Source of the DNA: Gammaproteobacteria bacterium
GTDB lineage: Bacteria; Pseudomonadota; Gammaproteobacteria; Steroidobacterales; PWYM01
Assembly (NCBI GenBank): GCA_020832005.1
Contig: JAFIFN010000009.1
Location: 1 to 49,070, forward strand
Direction of reading: 5' to 3'
Length of the DNA: 49,070 nt
Shown here: piece by piece, positions 33,225 to 42,083 of the stretch
Layout: each line of letters opens with the position of its first letter
How positions within the stretch are numbered: the first letter of the stretch is position 1
Position numbers and translations under genes: made by a program
Notes under the pieces: model-generated
Told to the model about the DNA's origin: nothing
The model's database searches: none
Seen by the model: the letters and a program-made list of their open reading frames with translations, nothing else

Positions 33225-34002
33225 GCCGCTGATGACACTGGCCGATGTCCACGTCGCCTATCCGGACGGGCGCGAAGCCCTGGCGGACATCAACCTGCAG
33301 ATCCGCCCGTCCGAGCGCATCGTGCTGCTGGGTACCAATGGCAGCGGCAAGAGCACCTTGTTGAAGCTGCTCGATGCACTGGTGCTCCCGGATCGCGGCG
33401 AGTACCACTTTGCCGGTGAGCGTGTCGATGCCGAGCGTACGCGTCGTGCCGAGTGGAACCGCGCCTTTCGCCGCCGTGTCGTGCTGATGTTCCAGCAGCC
33501 CGAGGCCATGCTGTTCAACGCCAGCGTTGCCGAGGAGATCGGCTACGGGCTGCGGCACCTGCCCGCCGATGAGCAGGCCGCGCGTGTGCAGAGCTGGGCG
33601 CAACGCATGCGCCTGGAGGCGCGCCTCGAAACGCCACCTTCGGAGCTCTCGGGCGGCGAGAAGCAGCGGCTGTGCCTGGCCTGCCTGCTGGCCGTGGAAC
33701 CCGACGTGCTGCTGCTGGATGAACCGACCGCGAATCTCGATCCGCGCACCGCCGGCTGGCTGCTCGACTGGCTGGCCGACCACGACATCACCAGCGTGAT
33801 CGCCACCCACCAGCTGGCGCTGGCCCATGAACTGGGCTCACGGCTGATCATCCTGTCGGAGGATCATCGCATCGTGTTTGACGGGGCGGTCGAGTCGGGC
33901 CTTGCCGATGTCGGCCTGCTGCTGGCCCACGGACTGGCCCACGAGCACCGACATCGCCACGCCGGCACACTGCACCGGCATCCGCACAGCCACGACTGGT
34001 GA
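33217..34002 (+). CDS. nikO: ECF transporter ATPase NikO/CbiO with His-rich tail
   Basis: The 261-residue ATPase has Walker A GTNGSGKST, Q-loop MFQQPEAMLF, signature LSGGEKQRLCLACLL, Walker B LLLDEPTANLD and switch IATHQ. The last 20 or so residues hold eight histidines (from AHEHRHRH to HPHSHDW), a likely metal-binding extension that may sense or buffer cytoplasmic nickel. It overlaps nikQ by 8 bp and ends the operon. Confidence 0.93.
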   Translation: MTEPLMTLADVHVAYPDGREALADINLQIRPSERIVLLGTNGSGKSTLLKLLDALVLPDRGEYHFAGERVDAERTRRAEWNRAFRRRVVLMFQQPEAMLFNASVAEEIGYGLRHLPADEQAARVQSWAQRMRLEARLETPPSELSGGEKQRLCLACLLAVEPDVLLLDEPTANLDPRTAGWLLDWLADHDITSVIATHQLALAHELGSRLIILSEDHRIVFDGAVESGLADVGLLLAHGLAHEHRHRHAGTLHRHPHSHDW

Positions 34003-34074
34003 GGTCCTGCCCGGCCACAAGCGCCGACGTTCTCGCCGGATCAAGATGCGATGTGATGCCCAACCGCCCCGACC

Positions 34075-35178
34075 TCAGCTGTAGCGCGCGACAGGCGCAC
34101 CCAAGGCGTCGGCAATCGGCGTGATGCCCAGCCCCGGGCGATCCGGTGCGGTCATCCGGCCCTGCACCCGCCTGGGCGCGCCTTCGGCAATGTCGACAGT
34201 GCCATAGCTGTTGAAATCGGTGGCCGAAAAGGTGAACTCCGCCGGCGTGGAGCGCGCCAGATGGGCGATGGCCGCGGTGGTGATGTCGCCGCCCCAGGTG
34301 TCCTCGATGGTCATCGGCAGCCCGTGTTCGACGCACAGATCGCGCATCAGTCTCGCGCGGCTCAGCCCGCCCACCTTGGAGATCTTCAGGTTGACCACGT
34401 CCATCGCATCCCCGGCAATGCCGCGCACCAGTGTGCCTGGGCCATCGATCACCTCATCGAGCACGAAGGGCAGGGCCGTGCGCCGCCGGATCGACAGGCA
34501 TTCCTCATAGGTCAGGCAGGGCTGCTCGACATAGACATCAAGTGACGATATCGCGCCCACCACACGTGCGGCTTCATGCCGGGTCCAGCCGGTGTTGGCA
34601 TCGGCCACCAGCAGATCCGAGGGCTTGAGCACGGCACGGGTGGTGTGAATGCGCTCGATGTCGTCATTGGCGTCGGCGCCGACCTTGAGCTGGAACTTGC
34701 TGTAGCCTTCGGCGGCGTAGGCTTCGATCTTTCTCGCCATGATGTCCGGCGCTTCCTGGCTGATGGCGCGGTAGAGCACCACGTCATCCTGCGCCGCGCC
34801 GCCCAGCAGGGTGTAGAGCGGCTGCCCGGTGGCCTTGCCCAGAATGTCCCAGCAGGCGATATCAATCGGCGCCTTGGCGTAGGGATGTCCACGCAGGGCG
34901 GCATCCATGACGCGGTTGACCTGCCCCAGGTTGCAAGGGTCCTGCCCGATCAGATGGGGTGCGAGTTCCGCAAGCCCGGCGCGCACACCCCGCGCGAAGG
35001 ACGGCAGATAGGCCGATCCCAGCGGGCAGCATTCAGCATGGCCCAAGAGTCCTGAGTCGGTCTCGATCTCCACGACAGTGCTGTCGAACACCTCGACGAA
35101 ATTGCCGTTCGACCAGCTGTAGCGCCCTTCCTTCAGCGGCAGATCCACTTGATAGACGGTGATGGCGGTGATCTTCAT
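34075..35178 (-). CDS. Enolase-superfamily enzyme (MLE subgroup), putative hydroxyproline-related dehydratase or epimerase
   Basis: The 367-residue protein has an N-terminal capping domain ([18 protein letters not shown]) and a barrel with Lys165 (FQLKVG), metal ligands Asp193 (VADANTGW), Glu218 (VEQP) and Asp241 (LDEV), and Lys265 (LKISKVGG). Its wording resembles cis-3-hydroxy-L-proline dehydratases and hydroxyproline-betaine epimerases. The first Lys of the usual KxK pair is Gln, as I recall for those enzymes. It is the last gene of the hydroxyproline-type set. The ATG at 35178 is the family start; 13 bp separate it from the FAD enzyme. The exact reaction is not settled. Confidence 0.85.
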   Translation of the reverse strand: MKITAITVYQVDLPLKEGRYSWSNGNFVEVFDSTVVEIETDSGLLGHAECCPLGSAYLPSFARGVRAGLAELAPHLIGQDPCNLGQVNRVMDAALRGHPYAKAPIDIACWDILGKATGQPLYTLLGGAAQDDVVLYRAISQEAPDIMARKIEAYAAEGYSKFQLKVGADANDDIERIHTTRAVLKPSDLLVADANTGWTRHEAARVVGAISSLDVYVEQPCLTYEECLSIRRRTALPFVLDEVIDGPGTLVRGIAGDAMDVVNLKISKVGGLSRARLMRDLCVEHGLPMTIEDTWGGDITTAAIAHLARSTPAEFTFSATDFNSYGTVDIAEGAPRRVQGRMTAPDRPGLGITPIADALGAPVARYS

Positions 35179-35191
35179 GGGCTTACCTTTT

Positions 35192-36445
35192 TTAAAAACG
35201 GCTTGGGGAAAACGGCGTCGGGTCGATGGGCGGGGGCGCGCCTGCGGCAAGCGCTGCCACGATTTCAGCGGTGCCTGCAGCCTGCGTCAGGCCCAGGTGG
35301 CCGTGGCCGAAGGCGTGGATCACGCGGGGGCAGCCGGGCGCGCGGCCGATGACCGGCAGGCTGTCGGGCAGCGACGGGCGAAAGCCCATCCACTGCGTGC
35401 CACCCTCGCGCCGCAACCCGGGCATGAAGCGCTCGGCCTTCTGGAGCAGCACCTCGGCGCGGCGATAGTCGGGCGGGCGCGTCAGCCCGCCAAGCTCCAC
35501 CGCGCCGCCCACGCGCACGCCATCGCCCACCCGGCTGACGACAAAGCCGTGATCGGCGAATGTCAGGTGGGTGCGCAGGTCGAAGGCCCCTGCGGGCAGC
35601 GTGGTGTTATAGCCGCGCTCGGTCTCCAGCGGGATGGCATCGCCGAGGCCGCACGCCAGATGGCGCGACCACGCGCCGGCAGCCAGCACCACGAGGTCGG
35701 CGCGCCGCGTGTCCCCGCCGTTCAGCATAACCCGCACCGCGCCGTCGTCCCCGGCCAGCGCGGCCACGTCGGCGCGCTCAGTCTGCCCGCCTCGGGCGCG
35801 GAAAACCTCGGCCAGATGCGCCAGCCACTGCGCCGGGTCGCCGGCATTGACCCAGTCGGGCGTGTATCCGGCATGGGTAAATCGCGCCGCCAGCCCCGGC
35901 TGAATCTCGGCAATCGCAGCCGCACTTTCCAGCAGCCTGAAGCGGATACCGTGGCGTGCGCGCTCCTCCCACACCGGCAGGCTGGCACGGAAACTCTGCG
36001 CGCTGTCGAACAGCTGTAGCTGTCCCTCGGGCCGCAGGAGATGCGCACCGGCGACAGCCGCCGCCTGCCGGTCCAGCGCCGCCTGCGACAGCCGCATCAG
36101 CGCGGCCTGCGCATCCAGCGCGGCGCGGTAGCGCGCGGGCCGGCTGGCGCGCCAGAACCGCCACAGCCATGACGCGACCCGGGGCAGATAGGTGGGCGGA
36201 ATACTCAGCGGTCCCAGCGGATCAAGCAGCCATTTCGGGGCCGTGCGCATGATGCCTGGCGTGGCCAGCGGCACGATATCGCTGAAGGCGAACGCCCCGG
36301 CATTGGCCTTCGACGCCTCGGCGCCCGCACCCTTGCGGTCCAGCACCAGCACGTTGCGGCCCTGCGCCTGCAGCGCCAGCGCCGCGCTGATGCCGATGAT
36401 CCCCGCGCCGATCACCAGGACGTCCTGCGTTCCGGACGCGCTCAT
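35192..36445 (-). CDS. FAD-dependent D-amino-acid oxidase-like enzyme, putative D-hydroxyproline dehydrogenase
   Basis: The 417-residue DAO-family flavoprotein starts with [21 protein letters not shown] and has the [17 protein letters not shown] segment and the C-terminal [20 protein letters not shown] motif. These are typical of DadA-like and D-hydroxyproline dehydrogenases. Between an epimerase and a DapA-family gene it most likely oxidises cis-4-hydroxy-D-proline to the pyrroline. The assignment is from context; D-proline or other D-amino acids are possible. Confidence 0.86.
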   Translation of the reverse strand: MSASGTQDVLVIGAGIIGISAALALQAQGRNVLVLDRKGAGAEASKANAGAFAFSDIVPLATPGIMRTAPKWLLDPLGPLSIPPTYLPRVASWLWRFWRASRPARYRAALDAQAALMRLSQAALDRQAAAVAGAHLLRPEGQLQLFDSAQSFRASLPVWEERARHGIRFRLLESAAAIAEIQPGLAARFTHAGYTPDWVNAGDPAQWLAHLAEVFRARGGQTERADVAALAGDDGAVRVMLNGGDTRRADLVVLAAGAWSRHLACGLGDAIPLETERGYNTTLPAGAFDLRTHLTFADHGFVVSRVGDGVRVGGAVELGGLTRPPDYRRAEVLLQKAERFMPGLRREGGTQWMGFRPSLPDSLPVIGRAPGCPRVIHAFGHGHLGLTQAAGTAEIVAALAAGAPPPIDPTPFSPSRF

Positions 36446-36503
36446 GCCCCTCGAACTTGACGCATGCTCCCCTCATGGCCTGATACAGGCAGTCTCGTTT
36501 TGT

Positions 36504-37448
36504 TCACAGGCGGATACCCTGAACGAATGGATCCGCCGGGTTGAAGATGAGCCGCGCCTCGCCGGTGACGAAGGCCTGCCCTGTGATCGTGGCAATGACA
36601 CCGCCGGTGGGACCGGGTGCATAGCTGAGGCGATAGGTGCTGCCGATGATGCTTTGCTGTACCCACTCCTCGCCCGGAGCCAGCAGACCATCTGCGGCCA
36701 GGCAGGCCAGTTTGGCTGCCGATCCGGTGCCGCAGGGCGAGCGGTCATACGCCCCGCCCGGGCACAGCACGAAGCTGCGCGATCGCGCGCCCGGGTCCGT
36801 GGGCGGGCCGAACAACTCGATATGGTCGATGCAGGCGCCGTCGCGGCCCGTCACGCCGGCCGCTTCGAGCGCACGGCGGATGCGCAGGCTGACATCGGTC
36901 AGCGCCGGGATCGCCGCCGTGTCCAGCGCCACGGGACTGTGCTTGACCAGAAAAAACCAGTTGCCACCCCAGGCCACATCGCCGGTCACCGGCCCCAGCC
37001 CCGGCACCTCGACAGTGACATCCCTGGCCAGCCGGTGGCTCTCGACATTGACCACCGACACGGTGCTGGCATCGTGCAGCGTCACCCCGACCACGCCCAC
37101 CGGCGTTTCGAAACGGTGTGCGCCAGGCTCGATCCGGCCCATATGCGCCAGGGTCACCGCCAGCCCGATGGTGGCATGCCCGCACATGCCCAGATTGCCG
37201 GCGGTGTTGAAGAAGATCGCGCCCGCGGCACAGTCGGGGTCCGACGCAGCGACCAGCAGCGCACCGACCATGGCGTCGTGTCCACGCGGCTCCAGCAGGG
37301 CTGCCTTGCACAGATCGCCGTGCCGGGCCTGCAGGCGCATCGCGCGCTCGGCCAGTGGCCCCGGCCCCGGCCCCGGCCCCGGATCCGGCCCATCCGCGAT
37401 GATCACCCGCGTGGGCTCACCCTCGGTATGGCTGTCGATCACGCGCAC
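36504..37448 (-). CDS. Proline racemase-family enzyme, putative 4-hydroxyproline 2-epimerase
   Basis: The 314-residue protein has both catalytic cysteines, Cys89 in NLGMCGHATIG and Cys239 in SPCGTGSAAK. That fits a racemase/epimerase and argues against the trans-3-hydroxyproline dehydratase, which has Thr in one place. The GTG at 37448 overlaps the upstream stop by 10 bp. A Pro-Gly repeat at residues 23-31 comes from a DNA hexamer repeat. It would start hydroxyproline degradation. Confidence 0.88.
   Translation of the reverse strand: MRVIDSHTEGEPTRVIIADGPDPGPGPGPGPLAERAMRLQARHGDLCKAALLEPRGHDAMVGALLVAASDPDCAAGAIFFNTAGNLGMCGHATIGLAVTLAHMGRIEPGAHRFETPVGVVGVTLHDASTVSVVNVESHRLARDVTVEVPGLGPVTGDVAWGGNWFFLVKHSPVALDTAAIPALTDVSLRIRRALEAAGVTGRDGACIDHIELFGPPTDPGARSRSFVLCPGGAYDRSPCGTGSAAKLACLAADGLLAPGEEWVQQSIIGSTYRLSYAPGPTGGVIATITGQAFVTGEARLIFNPADPFVQGIRL
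37357..37382 (-). repeat. In-frame hexanucleotide tandem repeat GGCCCC
   Basis: Four perfect copies of GGCCCC (37357-37380) plus a partial copy lie inside the proline-racemase gene and encode alternating Gly-Pro in a loop near residue 27. Because the unit is six bases, copy-number changes would alter loop length without shifting the frame. Confidence 0.85.
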
Positions 37449-38398
37449 TCGGCAATCACCCCGCCCTGCCGCGACCAGTCCGCATACCAGGCGCGGAACA
37501 GCGCGTACTGCTGCTCCACATAGCGCTGCTGTGCAGGGCTCAGCGCGTCGGTCTCGTTGAAATGATGGCGGTAGGCCTCTTCGCCGTTGAGCACCATCAG
37601 GTGCTTGTAATACAGGACGAGATCCGGCCCCTCGTCAAAGCTGGACAACACGCCCATCGCCTCATCGAGTTCGCGCGCCCGCAGCCGCGCCTGTGCATCG
37701 CCCGTCGCCGCCCGCCGGCTCAGCGCCACCAGATGCAGCACCTCGCGCGGCAGGGCGTTGCCGATGCCGGTGATGGCCCCGGTGGCACCGCAGTTGACGA
37801 AGCCGTGATACACGGCGGTGTCGACCCCGATCATCAGCATCACGTCATCATCCTGCGATGTGATGTGTTCGGCCGCATAGCGCAGTGCATCAAGGCCGCC
37901 GAATTCCTTGAACCCCACCAGGTTCGGATGTGCCGCGCGCAGCGCGAAGAACAGATCGGCACGGGTAGCGAAACCGTAATAGGGGCTGTTGTAAATCACC
38001 GCCGGCAGATCGGGCGCGGCCGATAGAATGGCTTCGAAATGCGCCTTCTGGGCGGCCAGCGAGGGCCCGCGCGACAGCACCCGCGGGATCACCATCAGCC
38101 CCAGCGCGCCGACTTCGGCAGCATGACGTGCGTGGGTCACCGCAGATCGGGTATTGATCGCGCCCGTGCCTACGATCACCGGCACGCCTGCCGCCACCAG
38201 CCGCGCCACGCCTTCCATGCGTTGCTCGTCGCTCAGCAGCGGCCAGTCACCCATCGACCCGCAATAAACCACTGCCGACATGCCCAGCGCGACGAGTTCC
38301 TGCCCCTTGGCCACGAGGGCGTCGAAATCGGGACTGCGATCGGCTTGGCAGGGCGTCATCAGCGCCGGCATGCAGCCGGTGAACACATGCGTCGTCAT
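37439..38398 (-). CDS. DapA-family enzyme, putative 1-pyrroline-4-hydroxy-2-carboxylate deaminase or related aldolase
   Basis: The 319-residue (beta/alpha)8 protein has the Schiff-base lysine in VGFKEFGG (Lys164) and the active-site tyrosine in VIYNSPYYG (Tyr136). The entry loop reads CGSMGDWPLL instead of the GTTGE seen in true DapA, so it is not lysine biosynthesis. With the epimerase and FAD enzyme it matches the LhpC step that deaminates the pyrroline intermediate to alpha-ketoglutarate semialdehyde. The semialdehyde dehydrogenase is not in the window. AGGAGG lies 10 bases before the ATG. Confidence 0.85.
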   Translation of the reverse strand: MTTHVFTGCMPALMTPCQADRSPDFDALVAKGQELVALGMSAVVYCGSMGDWPLLSDEQRMEGVARLVAAGVPVIVGTGAINTRSAVTHARHAAEVGALGLMVIPRVLSRGPSLAAQKAHFEAILSAAPDLPAVIYNSPYYGFATRADLFFALRAAHPNLVGFKEFGGLDALRYAAEHITSQDDDVMLMIGVDTAVYHGFVNCGATGAITGIGNALPREVLHLVALSRRAATGDAQARLRARELDEAMGVLSSFDEGPDLVLYYKHLMVLNGEEAYRHHFNETDALSPAQQRYVEQQYALFRAWYADWSRQGGVIAECA

Positions 38399-38405
38399 CT
38401 GTCAT

Positions 38406-38999
38406 TTACCTCCTCAACTGCGGCCGCCGGCTGCCGCGATTGCCGGTATCGATGCTGGTGACGCGCCCGTCGATCAGCTTGATTATGCGATAGAAGCGCT
38501 GTGGGCCGAAGTCGTAGATCCACTGCTCTTCGAGCACGATGCTGTTGTAGGCAAACGGTGTGCCGACCCGTTGGGCGAAGCTGCGGGTGCGCTGCTCACG
38601 ATCTACGGGCTCGCCACAGCGCGCCAGCAGTTCCAGTGTGCTCATCGCGGTACGCAGGTCCTCGGGGCGACAACTCCCAGGGGTGTCCGGCGAGAAGCCG
38701 TAGCCCGCGCTTTCGATTGCGATGATGCGGTCGCCGCGCAGCCGCAGCGTGCGCAACAGGCGGCGGGGGCCGAAGTTGTAGTACCAGATCTCCTCGTAGG
38801 GCAGCACGGCGACCGCGCCGATGACATCGAGCCGCACTGGTACGCGCAGGTCGGGCTCGCCGCAGGCCACGATGGCGTCGTAGCGCCGGTCGCCGACACC
38901 CACCAGCTTGCCGTCGCAGCGCAGCGACTGGGCGGCTGCCGGCGGGGCCAGCAGCAGTGCCGCAAGACCCGTCAGCAGGCAGGCGAGCACGATGCGCAT
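38406..38999 (-). CDS. Periplasmic DUF2845-type protein, two repeats
   Basis: The 197-residue protein has a signal peptide ending in PPAAAQ and two similar units. The first runs from LRCDGKLVGVGDRRYDAIVACGEPD to WYYNFGPRRLL, in pieces. The second runs from LLARCGEPVDREQRT to WIYDFGPQRFYRIIKLIDG. DUF2845 proteins are small secreted proteins of unknown function. The ATG at 38999 is chosen for the signal peptide. It lies between SelO and the DapA-family gene on the same strand, but a shared role is not apparent. Confidence 0.82.
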   Translation of the reverse strand: MRIVLACLLTGLAALLLAPPAAAQSLRCDGKLVGVGDRRYDAIVACGEPDLRVPVRLDVIGAVAVLPYEEIWYYNFGPRRLLRTLRLRGDRIIAIESAGYGFSPDTPGSCRPEDLRTAMSTLELLARCGEPVDREQRTRSFAQRVGTPFAYNSIVLEEQWIYDFGPQRFYRIIKLIDGRVTSIDTGNRGSRRPQLRR

Positions 39000-39045
39000 G
39001 GGCGCGATCTCCAGGGACCCGGGTGTTTTGAGAGTATGAAACGAT

Positions 39046-40605
39046 TCAGGAACTGCAGGAGAGCATCGAGCAGCCCGCGCGGTGACGCGCCCACTCCGGT
39101 CGACGCGCCGCAAAGGCGTCACGACCGGCCTGGTCCTCATAGGGCCGACGCAGCACCTCCAGCAAGTCTTGGATCATCGTGAAGTCATCTTGTTCCGCGC
39201 GATCGATGGCCTGCTGCGCCAGGTAATTGCGCAGCACGTAGCGCGGATTGACCGCATGCATGCGTTGTCGCCGGACGGCAGAATCCTCACCATCGGCACG
39301 CAGGCGCGCGCCATAGTCGTCCAGCCAGGCCTGCCATTCGCCGGCGTGGCGCTCACGCAGGTCGTCGCGGTAGAAGGCCTCTTGCAGCGGCGCCAGTGAA
39401 GGTGCGTCCGGGTCGATGTCGGCCAGCGCCCGGAAGGCCAGCGTCATATCCACCTCGGCGTGCTGCATCAGCGTGTACAGGCGCTGGACCAGGGCGACGT
39501 CATCGTCGGCGAGTTCTGCCAGACCCAGCTTGGCCGCGTGCATCCGTCGATACTCTTGCGAATAGACCTCGCCGTAGCGATCAAGCCCCGCACGCAGCAC
39601 CTCCGGGTCCTTCAGCAGGCCTGCGAGTGCGCGCGCCAGGCACAGCAGATTCCACTGCGCGATCTCGGGCTGGCGACCGAAGGCGTAGCGTCGACCGTGG
39701 GCATCCGTGGTGTTGGGTGTCCAGTCCGGATCGACATCCTCGAGCCAGCCGTAGGGACCGTAGTCGATGGTCAGGCCCAGAACAGAGAGGTTGTCGGTAT
39801 TCATGACGCCGTGCACGAAGCCCACGCGCATCCAGTGCGCGATCATGCGCGCGGTGCGTACACAGACCTCCTCGAACCAGCGCTGGATTCGATCGGGTGC
39901 CGTGGCATCGAGTTCGGGAAAGTCCCGGCGGATGGTGAAGTCCACCAGCTGGCGCAGGATCGCCTCCTCGCCCCGCGCGGCGAAAATCTCGAAGTTGCCG
40001 AAGCGGATGAATGACGGTGCAACGCGACAGACGATCGCACCGGGCTCGGCACGCGGGTGGCCATCGTAGAACATGTCGCGGACCACCTGCTCGCCGGTAA
40101 GTACCAGGCTCAGTGCGCGCGTGGTCGGTACACCCAGGTGATGCATGGCCTCACTGCAGAGAAACTCGCGCAATGACGATCGCAGCACGGCGCGACCGTC
40201 GGCCATGCGCGAGTAGGGCGTCAGCCCCGCACCCTTGAGCTGCAGCTCGTGTCTTCGGCCATCCGCGGACACCGCCTCGCCCAGCGAGATGGCGCGCCCG
40301 TCACCGAGCTGGCCGGCCCAGTTGCCGAACTGGTGGCCGCCATAGCAGGCCGCATAGGGTTCCATGCCAGGCAACAGTGCATTGCCGGCGAATACCTGCG
40401 TGAACTTCTGGCTGGCGAGATCACTGGCGTCGAGACCCAGGGCCGCGGCCACCTCCGGCGAGTGCGCGACCAGGCGCGGTGCCGATACCGGTGTGGGATC
40501 TACGCGCGAGTAACAGGCACCCGTGACCTGCCTGGGACGCAGGTCAGTGAGCGGATCGCCCGGCAGCTCGCGGACGAAGGCATTGTCGAAATGCAGATTT
40601 CGCAT
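39046..40605 (-). CDS. selO: Protein adenylyltransferase SelO (YdiU)
   Basis: The 519-residue pseudokinase-fold enzyme transfers AMP to protein hydroxyls. Family segments include [68 protein letters not shown], and the C-terminal SCSS, where Cys corresponds to selenocysteine in eukaryotes. Length is slightly above E. coli YdiU. The gene starts at 40605 with no signal peptide. Confidence 0.94.
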   Translation of the reverse strand: MRNLHFDNAFVRELPGDPLTDLRPRQVTGACYSRVDPTPVSAPRLVAHSPEVAAALGLDASDLASQKFTQVFAGNALLPGMEPYAACYGGHQFGNWAGQLGDGRAISLGEAVSADGRRHELQLKGAGLTPYSRMADGRAVLRSSLREFLCSEAMHHLGVPTTRALSLVLTGEQVVRDMFYDGHPRAEPGAIVCRVAPSFIRFGNFEIFAARGEEAILRQLVDFTIRRDFPELDATAPDRIQRWFEEVCVRTARMIAHWMRVGFVHGVMNTDNLSVLGLTIDYGPYGWLEDVDPDWTPNTTDAHGRRYAFGRQPEIAQWNLLCLARALAGLLKDPEVLRAGLDRYGEVYSQEYRRMHAAKLGLAELADDDVALVQRLYTLMQHAEVDMTLAFRALADIDPDAPSLAPLQEAFYRDDLRERHAGEWQAWLDDYGARLRADGEDSAVRRQRMHAVNPRYVLRNYLAQQAIDRAEQDDFTMIQDLLEVLRRPYEDQAGRDAFAARRPEWARHRAGCSMLSCSS

Positions 40606-40621
40606 AAAGGTTCAGCGCAGC

Positions 40622-40921
40622 TCAACGATCGAACACCCCCGAGGTGTTGCCCTCGTCGAGCAGCACACCCATCACCGCCTCGGTGATGCGCTTGCGCTCG
40701 GCGTCAAGCTTTGCCTGAAGCTTCGCATCGGGTACGTGGGCATCGACAAGCGCGGCGACATCGAGACCCTTGGTCTCCAGTATATGCTCAAGCACCATCA
40801 TGCGATCGCGCATCAGCCACAGCTCGGAGGTCAGGGTGAGCAAGGCTTTTCCCAGATTGTGCACATCCTGGGAGCCCAGAATTCTCTGGCCGCCGGGCGC
40901 GGTGTTGTCGGCGGCACTCAT
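40622..40921 (-). CDS. Small helical protein of unknown function
   Basis: The 99-residue protein is predicted to be almost wholly helical (LLTLTSELWLMRDRMMVLEH followed by KLQAKLDAERKRITEAVM) with coiled-coil character. The ATG overlaps the stop of the upstream methyltransferase in ATGA, so the two are made together. It ends 17 bp before selO. I recognise no family. Confidence 0.68.
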   Translation of the reverse strand: MSAADNTAPGGQRILGSQDVHNLGKALLTLTSELWLMRDRMMVLEHILETKGLDVAALVDAHVPDAKLQAKLDAERKRITEAVMGVLLDEGNTSGVFDR

Positions 40922-41970
40922 CGGGGCTTCCGGGCATAGGTGGCCCAGGGATACTTGCCACCTTCCAGACCATAGCTGCGCGCGTCGATAAAGCCAGCTT
41001 CTCGTGCAACCTCGGCCAGGTCCAGGCTGGCCGCTTCCCGCCAGTAGGGCTCACCGCCATGCGTGCCCTCGTAGTCGGCACGCCACTGGGCCAGGCGATC
41101 CAGGGCACGATAGGGCGTCACATCGCTCATCAGCAGGTCGCCGCCCGGCTTGAGCACACGAAATGCCTCCTTGAACACCGCACGCGTAACGTCGGCCGGC
41201 AACTCATGGAGCAGGATGTAGGAGGCCACCAGGTCGAAGTGCTCGTCTGGCTGGTCCGTCGCCTCCGCGCGGGCCTGGAAAAGGCGCCAGCGATGGCCAC
41301 CCATATTGCCCACGCGACGGGCATGCTTGAGCAGCGTGGCGCTGATGTCGCAGCCGTGGAGTTCCGCATCGGGAAACGCGGCCTGCAGCTGGGTGGTGAA
41401 ATGCCCCGTGCTGGTGCCCAACTCGAGGATGCGTGCGTAGTCCTTGCGCGGCAGCTCATCGAGCACGCGCCGACGCTGACCAAAGATATCACCGCCGTAG
41501 GACCGGTTGACCAGGCGCTTGTGAATGAGCTCGCCGTGGATCATGCCCATATCGGGGTGTCCTTCCCAGCCGCCACGCGTGCGGTGGAAATCGACCTTGC
41601 GCCAGTAGTCGGGCTGCTCCATCGATGGATCCAGCGTAAGCGTGGTCGGGCCTTCGTCAGCGGCTTCCAGCGCAGGGCGCAGCTCATCGGCGAGCTCCTC
41701 CCAGGCGAGCGTGCAGGCGCGGCCATGTTCGTCGGCGTAGAAGTCACGCAGCAGGTTGCCAACCCGGAACGCGCGCAGGGGTCCGAGGGCGCCCTCCAGC
41801 TGCGCCTGGCGCTGGTCGAGGTCATCGGCCAGGTTGGCATCCTGGTCGAGGCCGGTCTCGGCAAGCCTGGCATTCACCTTCGCGCCGATACGCCCGAAGG
41901 ACATGCCCATCCCGCCGATGAAGTCGATCGCCGCGCGGCCACGTTGCCGCAGCTCGAAATCCATGCTCAT
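40918..41970 (-). CDS. SAM-dependent class I methyltransferase
   Basis: The 350-residue protein has a roughly 150-residue N-terminal helical region and then a Rossmann methyltransferase domain. Motif I is ILELGTSTGHFT, an acidic strand follows at LHGCDIS, then FDLVASYILLHEL and VLKPGGDLLMSDVT. GGATGGA lies before the ATG at 41970, preferred over in-frame ATGs further upstream at 41991 and 42024. Its substrate is unknown. It is coupled to the small helical protein gene. Confidence 0.85.
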   Translation of the reverse strand: MSMDFELRQRGRAAIDFIGGMGMSFGRIGAKVNARLAETGLDQDANLADDLDQRQAQLEGALGPLRAFRVGNLLRDFYADEHGRACTLAWEELADELRPALEAADEGPTTLTLDPSMEQPDYWRKVDFHRTRGGWEGHPDMGMIHGELIHKRLVNRSYGGDIFGQRRRVLDELPRKDYARILELGTSTGHFTTQLQAAFPDAELHGCDISATLLKHARRVGNMGGHRWRLFQARAEATDQPDEHFDLVASYILLHELPADVTRAVFKEAFRVLKPGGDLLMSDVTPYRALDRLAQWRADYEGTHGGEPYWREAASLDLAEVAREAGFIDARSYGLEGGKYPWATYARKPR

Positions 41971-42083
41971 AAGTCCATCCTTTGCACTCATTTTAGGTGA
42001 TCTACAGTCTCTTTCCCGGCCCACCTGCGCCAGTCATGCGCCGGGACTGTTCGCAGAATGGTTGGGGGCGACCACGCGCCGGA

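Noticed and set aside
37357..37382. Repeat considered as a CRISPR or mobile-element end
   Set aside because: The unit is six bases, without spacers, inside an intact gene; it is a microsatellite.
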